Both the position numbers and the translations under genes were made by a program. 64,000 nt of DNA from NCBI GenBank assembly GCA_030248215.1, contig JASANG010001311.1, positions 91,579 to 155,578 of the forward strand. Reading direction: 5' to 3'. Position 1 is the first letter of the stretch; every line of letters begins with the position of its first letter. The notes beneath the pieces are model-generated. The model ran no database searches. It saw only the letters and a list, made by a program, of their open reading frames with translations, and had not been told where the DNA came from. Below are positions 1 through 12,300 of the stretch, one piece after another. This DNA comes from Enoplolaimus lenunculus. Taxonomy: Eukaryota; Nematoda; Enoplea; Enoplida; Thoracostomopsidae.

Positions 1-342
1 TTGACAATCACCGAAAATAAACCATCGAAGGTAGATTTCGCTTCCGTGGACTATAAAAGTCTAAAATACAGCAGATAAAGTGAATAACGAGGGTTCTTTC
101 ACCATTAATGTTGCAAAAAAGATAATTAAAATGAATTTTTCGGTGGCATGTACTTTTCAGTTTCTGGTTCCGTTTCCGGCATTTTTTTTCAAATCCTGGT
201 TCCGGTAAATTATAATTCCGGTTGCACCCTGAGTATATACGCACGTTTCAGAAGTCGTTTTCACATTAATTTTAGTATTATTTGATATTTGTAGTATATA
301 TTTAGAATATGTAATTTATTTGGACACGTCAGCTCAATCATA
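1..342. other. 5' flank of the kinesin gene
   Basis: No gene is supported here. Bases about 130-236 are a fragment of a repeat family rich in TTCCGG; it ends in the sequence TTGCACCCTGA, which matches the terminal inverted repeat of longer copies at 20.9, 37.2 and 60.7 kb. No TATA box, trans-splice acceptor or other promoter element could be assigned with confidence just ahead of the ATG at 343. Confidence 0.4.
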
Positions 343-3300
343 ATGGCAGATAAAGTCAAAGTTGCGGTTCGTGTAAGGCCGTTCAATCGTAGAGGTAATT
401 CAGCTACGTATTTATGCCGTTTTGCTTTTCACTTCGGAACTAAGAGGCATGAAAAATTTACGGCATATATACCCGGCTCTGACATACGGTTATTTTGCAG
501 TCCTGAACGCAGCAGCAGGAATCGACCCCATATTATTTTACTGGTTTACCGGAACTTTAGCCAGATCCCGGTGCAGCATATAAATTTGTGCATTGTTGGT
601 AGTATTGAGTAGCTGTGATTTTTTATTTAACTTCAGTGTCCAAAACTTAAGCTTCTATGCTTGTCCGGGAATACAGTCGCAGGAAAATGTCTACTGTTTT
701 CACATCTTTAAAGCAGTCTTACAATATGTAGGACTACAAACTATTGTGCAACCGGAATTCCAATTCCGATTCCGATTCCAACTGCACAAATTTCCGATTT
801 GGATATCCGGTATCTAATAAATTGATACCGAACACAGGAACCCGATTGTTCTTGATGTTTTGAAGAATATTAAACCGGAAAGGGATATTCGTTCGATTCC
901 TGCGCAGCCGTCTACATAAATATACAATAAACAACCGTTTAGTCTTGGAGTTATGATAAATCTCAATGAAATACCGATTTAATTTACAGTTTTTCGTTAT
1001 ATATGTTTATAGAAATTGAATTAAAAACAAAATGTTGCGTCGAAATGGAAGAAAATCAAACTGTGATTCATAATCCGTCGTCGGCTTTGCAATCGTAAGT
1101 AATTAAATTTATAAAGTTTTTGTGTTTGCATACGTACCTAAATCAGCATGTTTTTCAGTTACCTGCTTTGTTCTCTAAAATTTATGAGAAGGTTGGCGAA
1201 GCGCAGTGACCGAACGTATCCGTAAAATTTGCATATATTTTCGCTGTTCCGGATTCGAGTCATAGAACTAGTTGTATGATGTATGAATAGCAAAAAATAT
1301 TACAGTATTGCAATTGCAGTTTTAGAGAACAATACTTTACGGTCCCCAGCATCCTTGTTTTAGAAAAAGTTCAAAATCGTTTGCGTTTGACCACTGCTTT
1401 TGGTCATTTAACAAAGAAGATGAAAGTTTTGCAGGTATGGCAAAATTGTAACAATGTCTGTGAAACACAGTTATGTAATGCTAAAGAAAACCTAAGTAGA
1501 CCTAGAAATACAGAAATACGTACGTATGACAAATTGTAGCGGATTGGGGAAAATGAAATCCTGTGTCTATAAAATTACTGGTTGAGTTTCTGAAACCCTA
1601 CTTAAGTGCGACTTTGTACTTAAGTACGTATATGCTAAGCAATTACTTTACCATATTGTGGTTAAACGCTTATTTAAGTTAAGTAATTATTTAAGGCGCT
1701 GGCTAAATTTGACGCATTACAGATTAGCAGCTCTGGCATACTAACCTTGGTCTAACTGAAGTTGTAGACTCATGGTGTCTCTTTAATATAAGGCAGAATT
1801 GCTGAACTATTTTGTCGTTTTTAAAAGCGTATTTAAGTTAATACTTAAGTCGCTGTCTAAATTTGATATATTACAAAGTAACCGTTGAGGCATGCTAAGT
1901 TTGGTTTAATTGAAATCGTAGACTCTAAGTCGATGAGTTAACTAATTACTTAAGTATAACTTAAGTAAACACTTAAGTAACATTTCAGAAACCCAGCCTT
2001 TGTTCGAAAATTTAAGTATTTACTTAAGTTGGCAACTTAATTAATTACTTAAGTACAGCTTAAGTAAACACGTAAGTAAGGTTTCTAGAACCCAGCCACT
2101 GTCTCGATGCCAAATGTTTAGCTTGGTTTGCTGTTTAACTTGAGTTAACTTGAACCAGTGCTCCCTGAAATGATGAATTAACTGCGTACATATACATGTA
2201 GATTACAGTTCCACAATCAAAGGCTTTGTTTTTATCGGTACGTTTAATATTGATTTATAAAAATATTTTTTCAGATCAAGTTGCTGTGTTTGATGCCCTT
2301 GGAGGAGATATATTGGAAAATGCATTTGAAGGCTATAACGCCTGTATATTTGCATATGGTCAAACAGGCAAGATAATGTTTTAAGCTGTTGAATTTATTG
2401 TTTTTGGTTCAGGGCGTTCATTTAAGTGGTGATCCTTTGTAGTTCATTTTGGGTTCGGAATTTAGTTTACCAGCACATGAATCATCTGTGTGCAGTATAT
2501 AGTTGAACGGATCACCTTAATGCAGTATATTGGAAAATGCATTTGAAGGCTATAACGCCTGTATATTTGCATATGGTCAAACAGGCAAGATAATGTTTTA
2601 AGCTGTTGAATTTATTGTTTTTGGTTCAGGGCGTTCATTTAAGTGGTGATCCTTTGTAGTTCATTTTGGGTTCGGAATTTAGTTTACCAGCACATGAATC
2701 ATCTGTGTGCAGTATATAGTTGAACGGATCACCTTAATGCAGTATATTGGAAAATGCATTTGAAGGCTATAACGCCTGTATATTTGCATATGGTCAAACA
2801 GGCAAGATAATGTTTTAAGCTGTTGAATTTATTGTTTTTGGTTCAGGGCGTTCATTTAAGTGGTGATCCTTTGTAGTTCATTTTGGGTTCGGAATTTAGT
2901 TTACCAGCACATGAATCATCTGTGTGCAGTATATAGTTGAACGGATCACCTTAATGCAGTAGTAAGCGTGTCGCTGTTTAGATCAGCGTGTGGCCGGTTA
3001 TTTGGTCCTGGTTTAATATCCGGTGAAAAAACTGACATCCGAATCCCGTTCTGGTTCCTGGTATAAACTTACAGGATACCATATATTTACGTTTGTGGCA
3101 CCGAACATCATTAAACGGTTTTTAGTTATGTTATACATTTTGCTGCGACTGCACTGCTTTTAGGCTCGGGGAAGTCATATACGATGATGGGATCGTCGGA
3201 CGATAAAGGGATTATTCCACGACTCTGCGAGATCATATTTAGCAGAGTTAGTTATCGTTTGCATTTCTTCGTATGCTTTGCGTTATCCGTGATATAAATT

Positions 3301-6300
3301 TTTGCTCTACCACCTGTCCGAAACAGCTGTTGCGCACTAATAGTTTTAACTTAGCTTGATTTAATTTGCAGTATAATAACGACGTTATATTTTATGACGC
3401 GCATGTAAATGTAAAACATTTGGTTTATTTCTCAATTGGAATACGAGTATGCTGTTTTTTCCGCCGATATTGTAAACTCGGTGCCGTTTCAAATCTGGAA
3501 TTGTTTGTATATCGTTATTTTGAATTTAAGATTAGTGAGCGCACGAATACCTCATTGTCGTTCAAAGTGGAAGTATCATACATGGAGATTTACAACGAAA
3601 AAGTCCGCGATCTGTTAGATCCAAAAACGTGAGACTTCTAATTTGAAGTTTGCTATGACTGCATATTATATCAGTGTTCAACTAAGAAATCAAAATACCG
3701 AATTTGGATAATGGAAATAATCTATATTTTTGTTTTGTTGTGTAAAAAGTGCTGAACTACTGCCGAAAGAGCACCGGGTTAACACCGGAGTAGAATAGTG
3801 AAAATGACATGATTTATGTGAAAACCCCAGAATCCGAGGTGCTGACATTCAGTGACTTAGACTAAGGTATGTATTATGCAGTAACAACCATTGTAATTTA
3901 TTATGTAACTGTAAGGTTTCTATTTTTATAACACCTATCAATTTTGAGTTTGACTGGTTGTTGATACAATCACGTGATATATTAGAGTGTATCAAAGAAT
4001 CTGTGTTATCTTTTGTTTGCAATAAATATTTAGGACGAAACATAGCCTCAAGATTCGTGAGCACACTATTTTGGGCCCATATGTTGAAGGCTTATCTGTA
4101 TTGGCGGTTTCGTCATTTGAGGTGACCTACATTTGTTTATTTGCGATATTTAGTAGATAGTCGTGAAATACAGTGTTGATAAGAAGTCTTTATGCTTTAG
4201 TAACAGTTAACGCAAGTTTTTGTTTGTTTTAATATTTTAATGAGCACAGTTTGCGTAAAAAGATTTTAGATTCGTTTGTTTTGGAGTGAATTTAACATTT
4301 CGTTTTAAGCAAATCCACTGCTTAATGGAAGAAGGAAACAAGTCAAGGACAGTAGCTGCAACAAATATGAATTGTGAAAGCTCACGCTCACATGCTGTGT
4401 TCAATATTCGACTAACGCAAACGTTAACAGATGTTAAGTCGGGAGTAAGTGAGACAACTAGAAGTGGTGCCCGTACACTAGGGCTCAGGTTGTTATGTAT
4501 TAAGTTTTCGGTTTGATAGGGTTTCCGTAAAATTTTGGTCAGTAATACAACTTTGATTTGAAATTTTGTTTAAAATTTTTAAACATACAAATGGTGGGTA
4601 CGGCGACATGATTTAGCTGGATTATTGTTTTATATGTTACCATAACTTATAATTAGGTCATAAAGTATGTAGCTGTGAAAACTGTAGTAAGAACTCTTAA
4701 ACTTCATATGGAGTACCGGACACAGTTTTGCGCGCACGACGAACATTTTGCTGATGCTGATTGTAGATTTGTTGACTGTATTTTTTGTTTTTTTTCAGAC
4801 GTCTGGTGAGAAAGTTAGCAAAATGAGCTTGGTCGATCTGGCAGGTTCTGAGCGTGCGCAAAAAACTGGTGCGGCTGGTATTCGATTGAAAGAAGGTTCT
4901 ACAATTAACAAGTAAGACAGCTTTTGACGTTTGGATATTTCTTATGACGTGTATTTTTATAACCCCTACAGTATTCACAGCGATATGCTACACTTTGCAA
5001 TGTAGTGATAATTAACTCGTAATTTCCAAACAAAAGTAATGTGTTTCACTTTTCAAAGTACTTTAAAGAAGTCCGCGCCTTTTGTTGGCGATTTTCTGTT
5101 CCTTAAACATTGCGCACTATTTAATTTGTTTCTGAGTATTTCATAGCGCATCATTTCGTTTTTCGCTACTGGTTAGTCAAACTCAAATTCGTTCGTTGAG
5201 TGATGTTTAGAACTACTATGCTTCATACTTTTCCCAGGTCTCTAACAACGTTAGGCTTGGTGATATCTGCACTTGCTGATGCGTCTCAGGCGAAAACGGG
5301 GAAGCAGAAGTTCGTACCGTATCGAGACTCTGTGCTTACGTGGTTGCTCAAGGTAAAGAACTTTACTTTTGCGTTAATTTTTAACTATGTTTAGAATGCT
5401 GGTAACAAAATAAAGTACCTCGAAGTTTTGTCCAAATGTTTTTCAATATTGTCTGACGAAGCATGAGTGATTGTCTAAAATGTGTATTTTTAGCTTGGCT
5501 TTTTCAATGTTTATTGCATTTACGCCGTTCAATTACAGGATAACCTTGGAGGAAATAGTAAAACAGTTATGGTGGCTACCATTTCACCAGCGGCCGATAA
5601 CTACGAAGAATCATTGTCAACGCTACGATATGCCGATAGAGCAAAACAAATTGTGCAACACGCAGTTGTAAATGAAGATCCGAACGCGAAAATTATTCGC
5701 GAATTACGTGAAGAAGTTGAGCAATTGCGTGCGTTGCTTGGTGGCAAGCAGGTATATTATTACACATCTACAAAATATAATTAATTTATTAAATTAAAGC
5801 AAGCGATTGGATTTGTTTTTTGTTTCATGAATTCATATTACTCAGTTTAGAAGAAAATTTTTGCGATAACCATATATTTCAGAACATGTCTGATTTGACC
5901 GAACGCCTGGCAGAAAGCGAGCGCATAATGGCAGACATGAGTCGCTCTTGGGAAGACAGATTGCGAGAGACGGAGAAAATTCACAGGGTGCGTGGTTTCA
6001 GTATCTGTAAAATACCTTACAGTGTCGTCAATCTGCATCTAATATTTTTCGTTGCTTTATTGCTACCAATGTATATTTATTAAGACGCTACTCACTGATG
6101 ATACTACTTTAAAAAAACCAGAAAGATAAACAATATTGTTAGTTGATTTGAAATTTGAGTTTGTTATTTGTTTGGTTGATGTAGTATGTCATTAGATAGG
6201 TTAAGCATACAGACTTGTTTTGCTTGAAAATTTTTTATTATGTGTTTATTTAAGGAAAGACAAGTCGCGCTTGAAAACATGGGTATATCTGTTGAGGCTT

Positions 6301-9300
6301 CTGGGATTTCGATTCAACAAGGCAAATTTTATCTTGTTAATTTAAACGCAGACCCGTCGCTGAACGAGCTACTTGTGTATTATTTGAAGGTATTGTGTTT
6401 AATATAATTTAGTATTGCAAACCGACGATTTCGTTATATTATAAAACGTTTGAACTACAATTTGTATTGCGGTAGGCAGATGTTTTGAGTCGTACTTCCG
6501 GTGAGATTTAGACAATAATACTTGTAGTTTGTACGTAATAGTTGTTTGGATAAAAGATAAAAATAACATCGGTTGCGATGTGTGCTTCCGGTAAAATTTA
6601 GACAAAGATGTTTGTTGTAAAAATTTTCTGAATAAAAATAACAACACCAGTTTGGGAAACAAAGGCATTGTGAACTTCGTTTGTGACTTGTGATTGTTAA
6701 CAAACGGTTCATTTCTTAAACTAAGTTAATAACAGTTTCATAGCTGGTTGCGTTATATTGATCAGTTTTATAAAGCAATCATTTTAGCTTATTTCTTAGT
6801 CTTGTTAATGCATTCAGGATCGAACTTTGGTTGGTACTCAAACAGCTAGTGTTACACAAGATATTCAGTTGAAAGGTCTTGGAATTATGCCTCAGCACGC
6901 ATTACTCACTGTGGAAGATAAAGAATTGTATTTAGAACCCCTGGAGGGCGCAAAGTACGTCTGTTGTAATGATGGAAATTTGGTCTGTGATAATCATGTT
7001 TTGCAACAATGTTGTAACCGTTTATTTTTAAGTTTCATTTTAATAGCAAATTCCGCTGCATGCTTTTAAGCGTGAATCATATGTGAAGTTTTATTTTAGG
7101 TTTTTAATGCATTATCTGTTGATATGCTAATTATATTTTACGTATACTTGCTTACAAATTTACTTCAACAGAAATAGCTGGTTGTTTTTCGAATAATATT
7201 ACTTTAAATTTAGTTTATGGTGTAGATTACTGTATTATTATGTTCCGGGGTTTCCCTAGTGGGGAAGGGGGGCCCACATCCGACCTTCCCTTCACTCTGT
7301 CTGCTTCGCTCCACATTGTCGGGCTTCTCCGGCAAAAATTGGCTGCGTAAAACTCGGTTGTCTGCTCTCCCAGCTGACCATCCCTACACATCGTTGTGTT
7401 CCCTCCGGCAAAATTTGGCGGTTGTGTAAAACTCTAAAAACGTTTTATTTAAATTAGGTTTGTAGCAACAGAGTAAATCAGTTTAACAGATTGTGTTCTG
7501 TTCCTTTTCTACTCTGTTGCTCCCAACTTGGATGTTACCAACCGCTGTGTTTGAACCTAGAATTAGCGTTAAATGTATTTTGATTACATTCGGAAACAAA
7601 AAATGGCAATTTTTCGTCATAAAAATTTTGCCCTCGCCGTACTTTTCGGCTCTTCCAGTTTGTTGGGGGATTGGTCCCCAACTACCCGGCAGCCTAGGTA
7701 AACCTCAGATGTTTCTATGCAATAGCGCAATGTTCGTTTGATTTATTTGATGTGCTACTTTGCAGGACTATAGCCAGTGGGGTTTGTGGAAAAAACCATG
7801 TTTCTTTTGGATCTTAGTATAGAAGTTTTAAGGAGCTTGTTGAGTTAATAACATTGTCAATGTTTTTATTGAACATAACCCCGTGTCCAAAATCCTAACT
7901 ACGCCCCTCTTACTGTACATTGATTATTACAGATCTCGCGTCAACGGATCGGTGATCATAAAGAAGACACCGTTGAAACATGGAGATCGAGTGATTTGGG
8001 GCAATAATCATTTTTTTCGTGTAAACTGTCCCGGACAAACAAGTATGTTTGTTGTATGCTTTCAAATGAAAAAATTCTGATTTGTTACTATAGAGATTTA
8101 ATGAAATTAATACGAATTATTTTTAAAACTACGAAAAAGTCGTCTACGAAATTGGAAATTGTTATAGATGTTGGCCCAGAGAAAACGTATGATTACGATT
8201 TTGCACGGGAAGAATTAATGTTGAACGAAATGGGTGAAGATAATCCTGTTGCTGGGGCTGTGCAAGCGTTGGAGGAACAACATCAACAAGACAAACAAGG
8301 TATGAATCAGAATCGATAAACTCTGCCATAAACGGGAGGTTCGCTACTGGGGGGTTGAGACCCCACACTACCAAAAGCCACCCGCTACTTAAGATTTCCC
8401 ATAGTTCAGCCCTCCCCCCACACTCAAGATTTCTCCCCCCGGTTAATTTTACGTTCCTTACATTTTTGGGAAAAAATCCACTGGCGCTATTATTGATGCA
8501 TATTTTTTTGCAAAAACGTTTTGTTCAAAGGCATTTTGGTAGAAAAGAATTGTGGGTTTTTCCGTGTTTCACGAAATTTTCTTGCTATATAATTTTATTT
8601 TTCTTTATGAAGCCACGGAAATGTTTCTGACAAAACTTATTTTTCGGTTGTTTTTAACAATATTAGTACGTAATTGTTATGTAAAGCAGTCGTTGGTTGA
8701 CTTTAGTTCGTATTTCGTATTTCAACTTTCAGCTGCATTGGATAAGCAACGCGAAGTATATGAGCGTCAAATTCAAATACTACGGAACCAAATGTCGCCA
8801 GGAGTCCCCGGAACGCATTATGCAGGTATTCCTGACTGGGCCGATGGATTGCCAACAACTGGTGGGAACAACGTGTTGCCAGGGTTGCGAGGTGTCGCAA
8901 CACCTTTTGGCAGTCTTTCGGGTAGCCCGTTTCCAAGCTCGAAGGTACAGACGAAATTTGTTCAATGGGCAGAAGAACGGTAATTCTGTTTTTTGTGCAA
9001 TTCTAGAAACTTGCAGCGGCAATTTATTCACGATGAATATATGCAAAGAATTTATATGTATGAATAGCTTTATAGCTCGAATTATTTTATGATCATTGGC
9101 TTGGCTGGATTGATAATGTATAGGTTATTTTTCATATTTATTGTGTCGTGTAATTTGTATAATTTAATGTTGTTAAGATTCAGAATAAAAATGGTATTTC
9201 TATGCAAATACCTACAGCTACATGTTACTGGTGCCCGTCAATACAGCTTCTAACTGCAAAAACTTGCGCGGGTGAATTAAAAATGGGCCAATAACTAAAT

Positions 9301-12300
9301 TTTTGCCGATGCCAATTTTAATACCGTGAGAACTTGAAACCTGATAGCAATAAAAGGTTGTAATGCCACGAGAACTGTTTATTTCAGTCGTTTTTTTCAT
9401 GCGCGCTGGCAATGAAGCGCCGATATTACAGATGCCGATGAATAGGCACATCCCTAGTGTGAATAGGGCTTTACTTTTTTGAATATTGTTTCTAGATTTT
9501 CGTTATCTAATTGAAGTTAAACAACACTGTCAGCTTTTGCTTCGCTTTTTGAGATTTGAGTTCTTAAGAATACTGGCTTGGGTGTTTTTGCAGTCGTTAA
9601 TTAGTTCTAGCTTCGGTTTTCTTGGCTAGTGATCAACTAAATTGTAAACTGTAATCTGCTGTGCTTGTGAAGGTCCTAAAGTTTCATTTAATTTGTTGTT
9701 TGTGTTTTAGTGATGAGCAGTTTCAAAAGAGTTTGGCTAAACTAAAAGCTGCAATTGTCAAAGCAAATCAATTGGTTCGCGATGCAAATTTTATGGCTTC
9801 TGAAATGGGCCGCGGTACAACCTATCATGTAACGCTTCAGATCCCGGCGGCAAATCTAACTCCAAGCAAAATAAAGGTAAGTAAAAGAGACGCATTGTTT
9901 TGAAATCGTGTTGCGTAATGCCTACAGTCTATGTTTTCCGTCAAAATGCAAACCTTATATGCCACTTAGGTTGTGCATTGTCTTTAAACATAGGGTTAGT
10001 TATCGAAAATTGAGCTTGCTTTCCGTTTTCAAACCTAAGCATAAACCTATTTCTCAGCATATGATTCCCAGACTTCCGGTCTCTTAACCCCTGTCTGTCA
10101 GTGGCAAGGCTCCTACAATTAACATAATCCTCATCATATGCATATGTTTTGAAAAACAATGGATGTGGTAGAACTGTACTACTTACTTGCATTGGCAAAC
10201 GCCTATAGTTAACTTGGGTAAATGACCTTGTTTCAGACCGGAGCATTTGTGAGTGAGCCAGCCATTTTAGTCAAACGAAAAGGGAAAGGCAGTCAAATTT
10301 GGTCGATGGAAAAGCTGGAAAATAAACTAATCGATATGCAGGATCTGTATGAAGAGTGGAAGGAGCGGCCTGAGGATGAAGTAAAATTGACTTTTGTGTT
10401 AAGCGATTTTTCAATCATTCACAAAGTTAGTACATACTTGATACCACTGCAATAAATATATACTCATTTATATTTGGAAATTATCGTCTCTTTATTTAAA
10501 ATTTAACTATTCGGCCAGCATGTTTTACTTAATTTTCTTAACCTATTCCTGTTAATAGATGTACGGCCGTTGGTTGGCATTAATGAACAAGTGCTTAAAT
10601 TATAGTATATTCACAGTATCATGTGTTTATTTCAGTCATCCGATATGATGTTGTGCGAACTGTCAAGTCCGCTTGCGGTAATGGATCCGTTTTATGAATC
10701 GCAAGAAAATCACACATTGATTGGAGTAGCGAATGTATTCCTTGAAGTATTATTTTATGACGTCAAACTTGACTACAACGTCCCAATTATTAGTCAACAG
10801 GGCGAAGTAAGTTTGAAACCAGCGTATTAAGTTCGCTTTATTGCTCTGGTCAGGAAGAGACGTTTTTGTTCTGTCAGAAAGTAACTTATTACTCATCTCA
10901 GCTGAACTTTGGTTCCAGTAAATGAGATTAATTGTCAGCTGTAAAAATGAGTGTCGAATTTAGAATTTCAAGCATGTAACACGCTGCCGTGCTGTTTAGT
11001 TTTGTTTTCTTATTAACAGGTTGCTGGACGATTGCATGTTGAAATATACACTGTAAATATGCTTGCTCCGGAAAATGTTAAAGAAGCTTCTACGAACACG
11101 CTCGCAACCTCAGGTAGCGGCGATTCTAGCAGCGAATTGGATTCGGTGCCGCATTATGGGTCGCAGCTGACATGCAGGGTACGCGTCCAATGCTTTTGTT
11201 AATAAGCAAGTCCAATGTATGTCTATTACATTGGTGACGTAATCAAACCAGATTGAATTTTGACGGAAAACTAATTCTAATTCCGATGGCTGGTACCGTA
11301 GTTTGCGGTCCAACAATTTTTAGTTCCGATTGCGGTATAAATTTCGGCTCCGATCTCATTCAATTATGTTTGAAACACTGCCAAAAATTCTCTTCTTCAT
11401 TGGTAGATACGAGTGCGTTTAACCAGCTCGTTATTGTTTTTAGGTTACACTCAAAAAGGCATCCGGACTACCTGCAGCACTGTCAAACTTCGTTTTCTGC
11501 CAGTATTCATTCTGGGGTCACCCAGAGCCAGAAGTGGTTCCGCCCAATTTTGACGATTCTGGTATCGATCCATGCGGACCAGATTCGCCTCGTGCGCCAA
11601 ACAGTATAAGTGGAAGTGGTAGCACTGGTATTACGTATCATTTTGATCACACAAAAGTATGATGAGACGTTATTTGGAATTTATTGGTTTTCTTTGGTTT
11701 ATGTTTTGCATTACGAGTTACAGCTTTTTGAAAAAGATTACATCGTCATTGATTATTACTACTGCAAACAAAAAATTGAAATCCAATTTAAACGTATTAC
11801 GATAACGCTCGCTATACTTGTCGTGCGGCGCCGTCCATCGCGCTACGGTATCGTACGTGAGTAATTCGCGTAAGATACCGCACGGTGGTGTACGGTAATG
11901 GACTGTGACTAACGTCGCCGGATCGTCAAAAGTATAGCACCACCATTAGGATTTATTAGTGGAGACAAAAACAACTTATTGCAGCTAAATCGGAAAAATG
12001 TGATTCATTACCTTTAATGTTGTTTGAGGTAAGGTTATATGTTTTAGCTTGGAATTAAAACACAGTTGTTCAACGAAAATTCCAGACGTTCTATGTATTA
12101 ATATGAAATTCGGGCGATCGCTTCGCCATATTGAACTCAATAGTCTGCGCAGAATCCTGTTTTGGTTGCGAAATAATAGTTATATGGCTTAAGGAAATGA
12201 ATTAAATACATCTGAAGTTAAACAAATTTCCTCGAGTTTCGAGGCATGTCGTGTATGGTTGAGCAAATAGACAAGCCTGTGTTCCGGCATGGACTGTCGC

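Larger units (their letters stand above)
343..5751 (+). other. klp-4/KIF13: Kinesin exons 1-11: motor domain
   Basis: Exons: 343-394, 1013-1094, 1364-1434, 2275-2367, 3164-3246, 3531-3628, 4034-4121, 4310-4444, 4799-4911, 5238-5352, 5539-5751. Seen directly: P-loop GQTGSGKS (residues 97-104, split between exons 4 and 5), switch I SSRSH (213-217), switch II DLAGSER (247-253), [13 protein letters not shown] and the LRYADRAK end of the catalytic core. All catalytic motifs are intact. The intron after exon 4 uses a GC donor (ACAG|GCAAGA). Exon 6 is taken from the acceptor at 3529-3530, because using the AG five bases later would open with TGA in frame. The neck after the core ([19 protein letters not shown]) is typical of KIF13. 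Confidence 0.93.

Noticed and set aside
6470-6650. Direct duplication around CTTCCGGTGAGATTTAGACA in kinesin intron 13
   Set aside because: Two imperfect copies only; no ends or further copies seen, so not listed as an element.
7240-7700. GC-richer patch with hairpins (TTGGGGGATTGGTCCCCAAC) and repeated CTCCGGCAAAA words in kinesin intron 14
   Set aside because: Looks like short degraded repeats; no gene, RNA gene or element limits could be defined.
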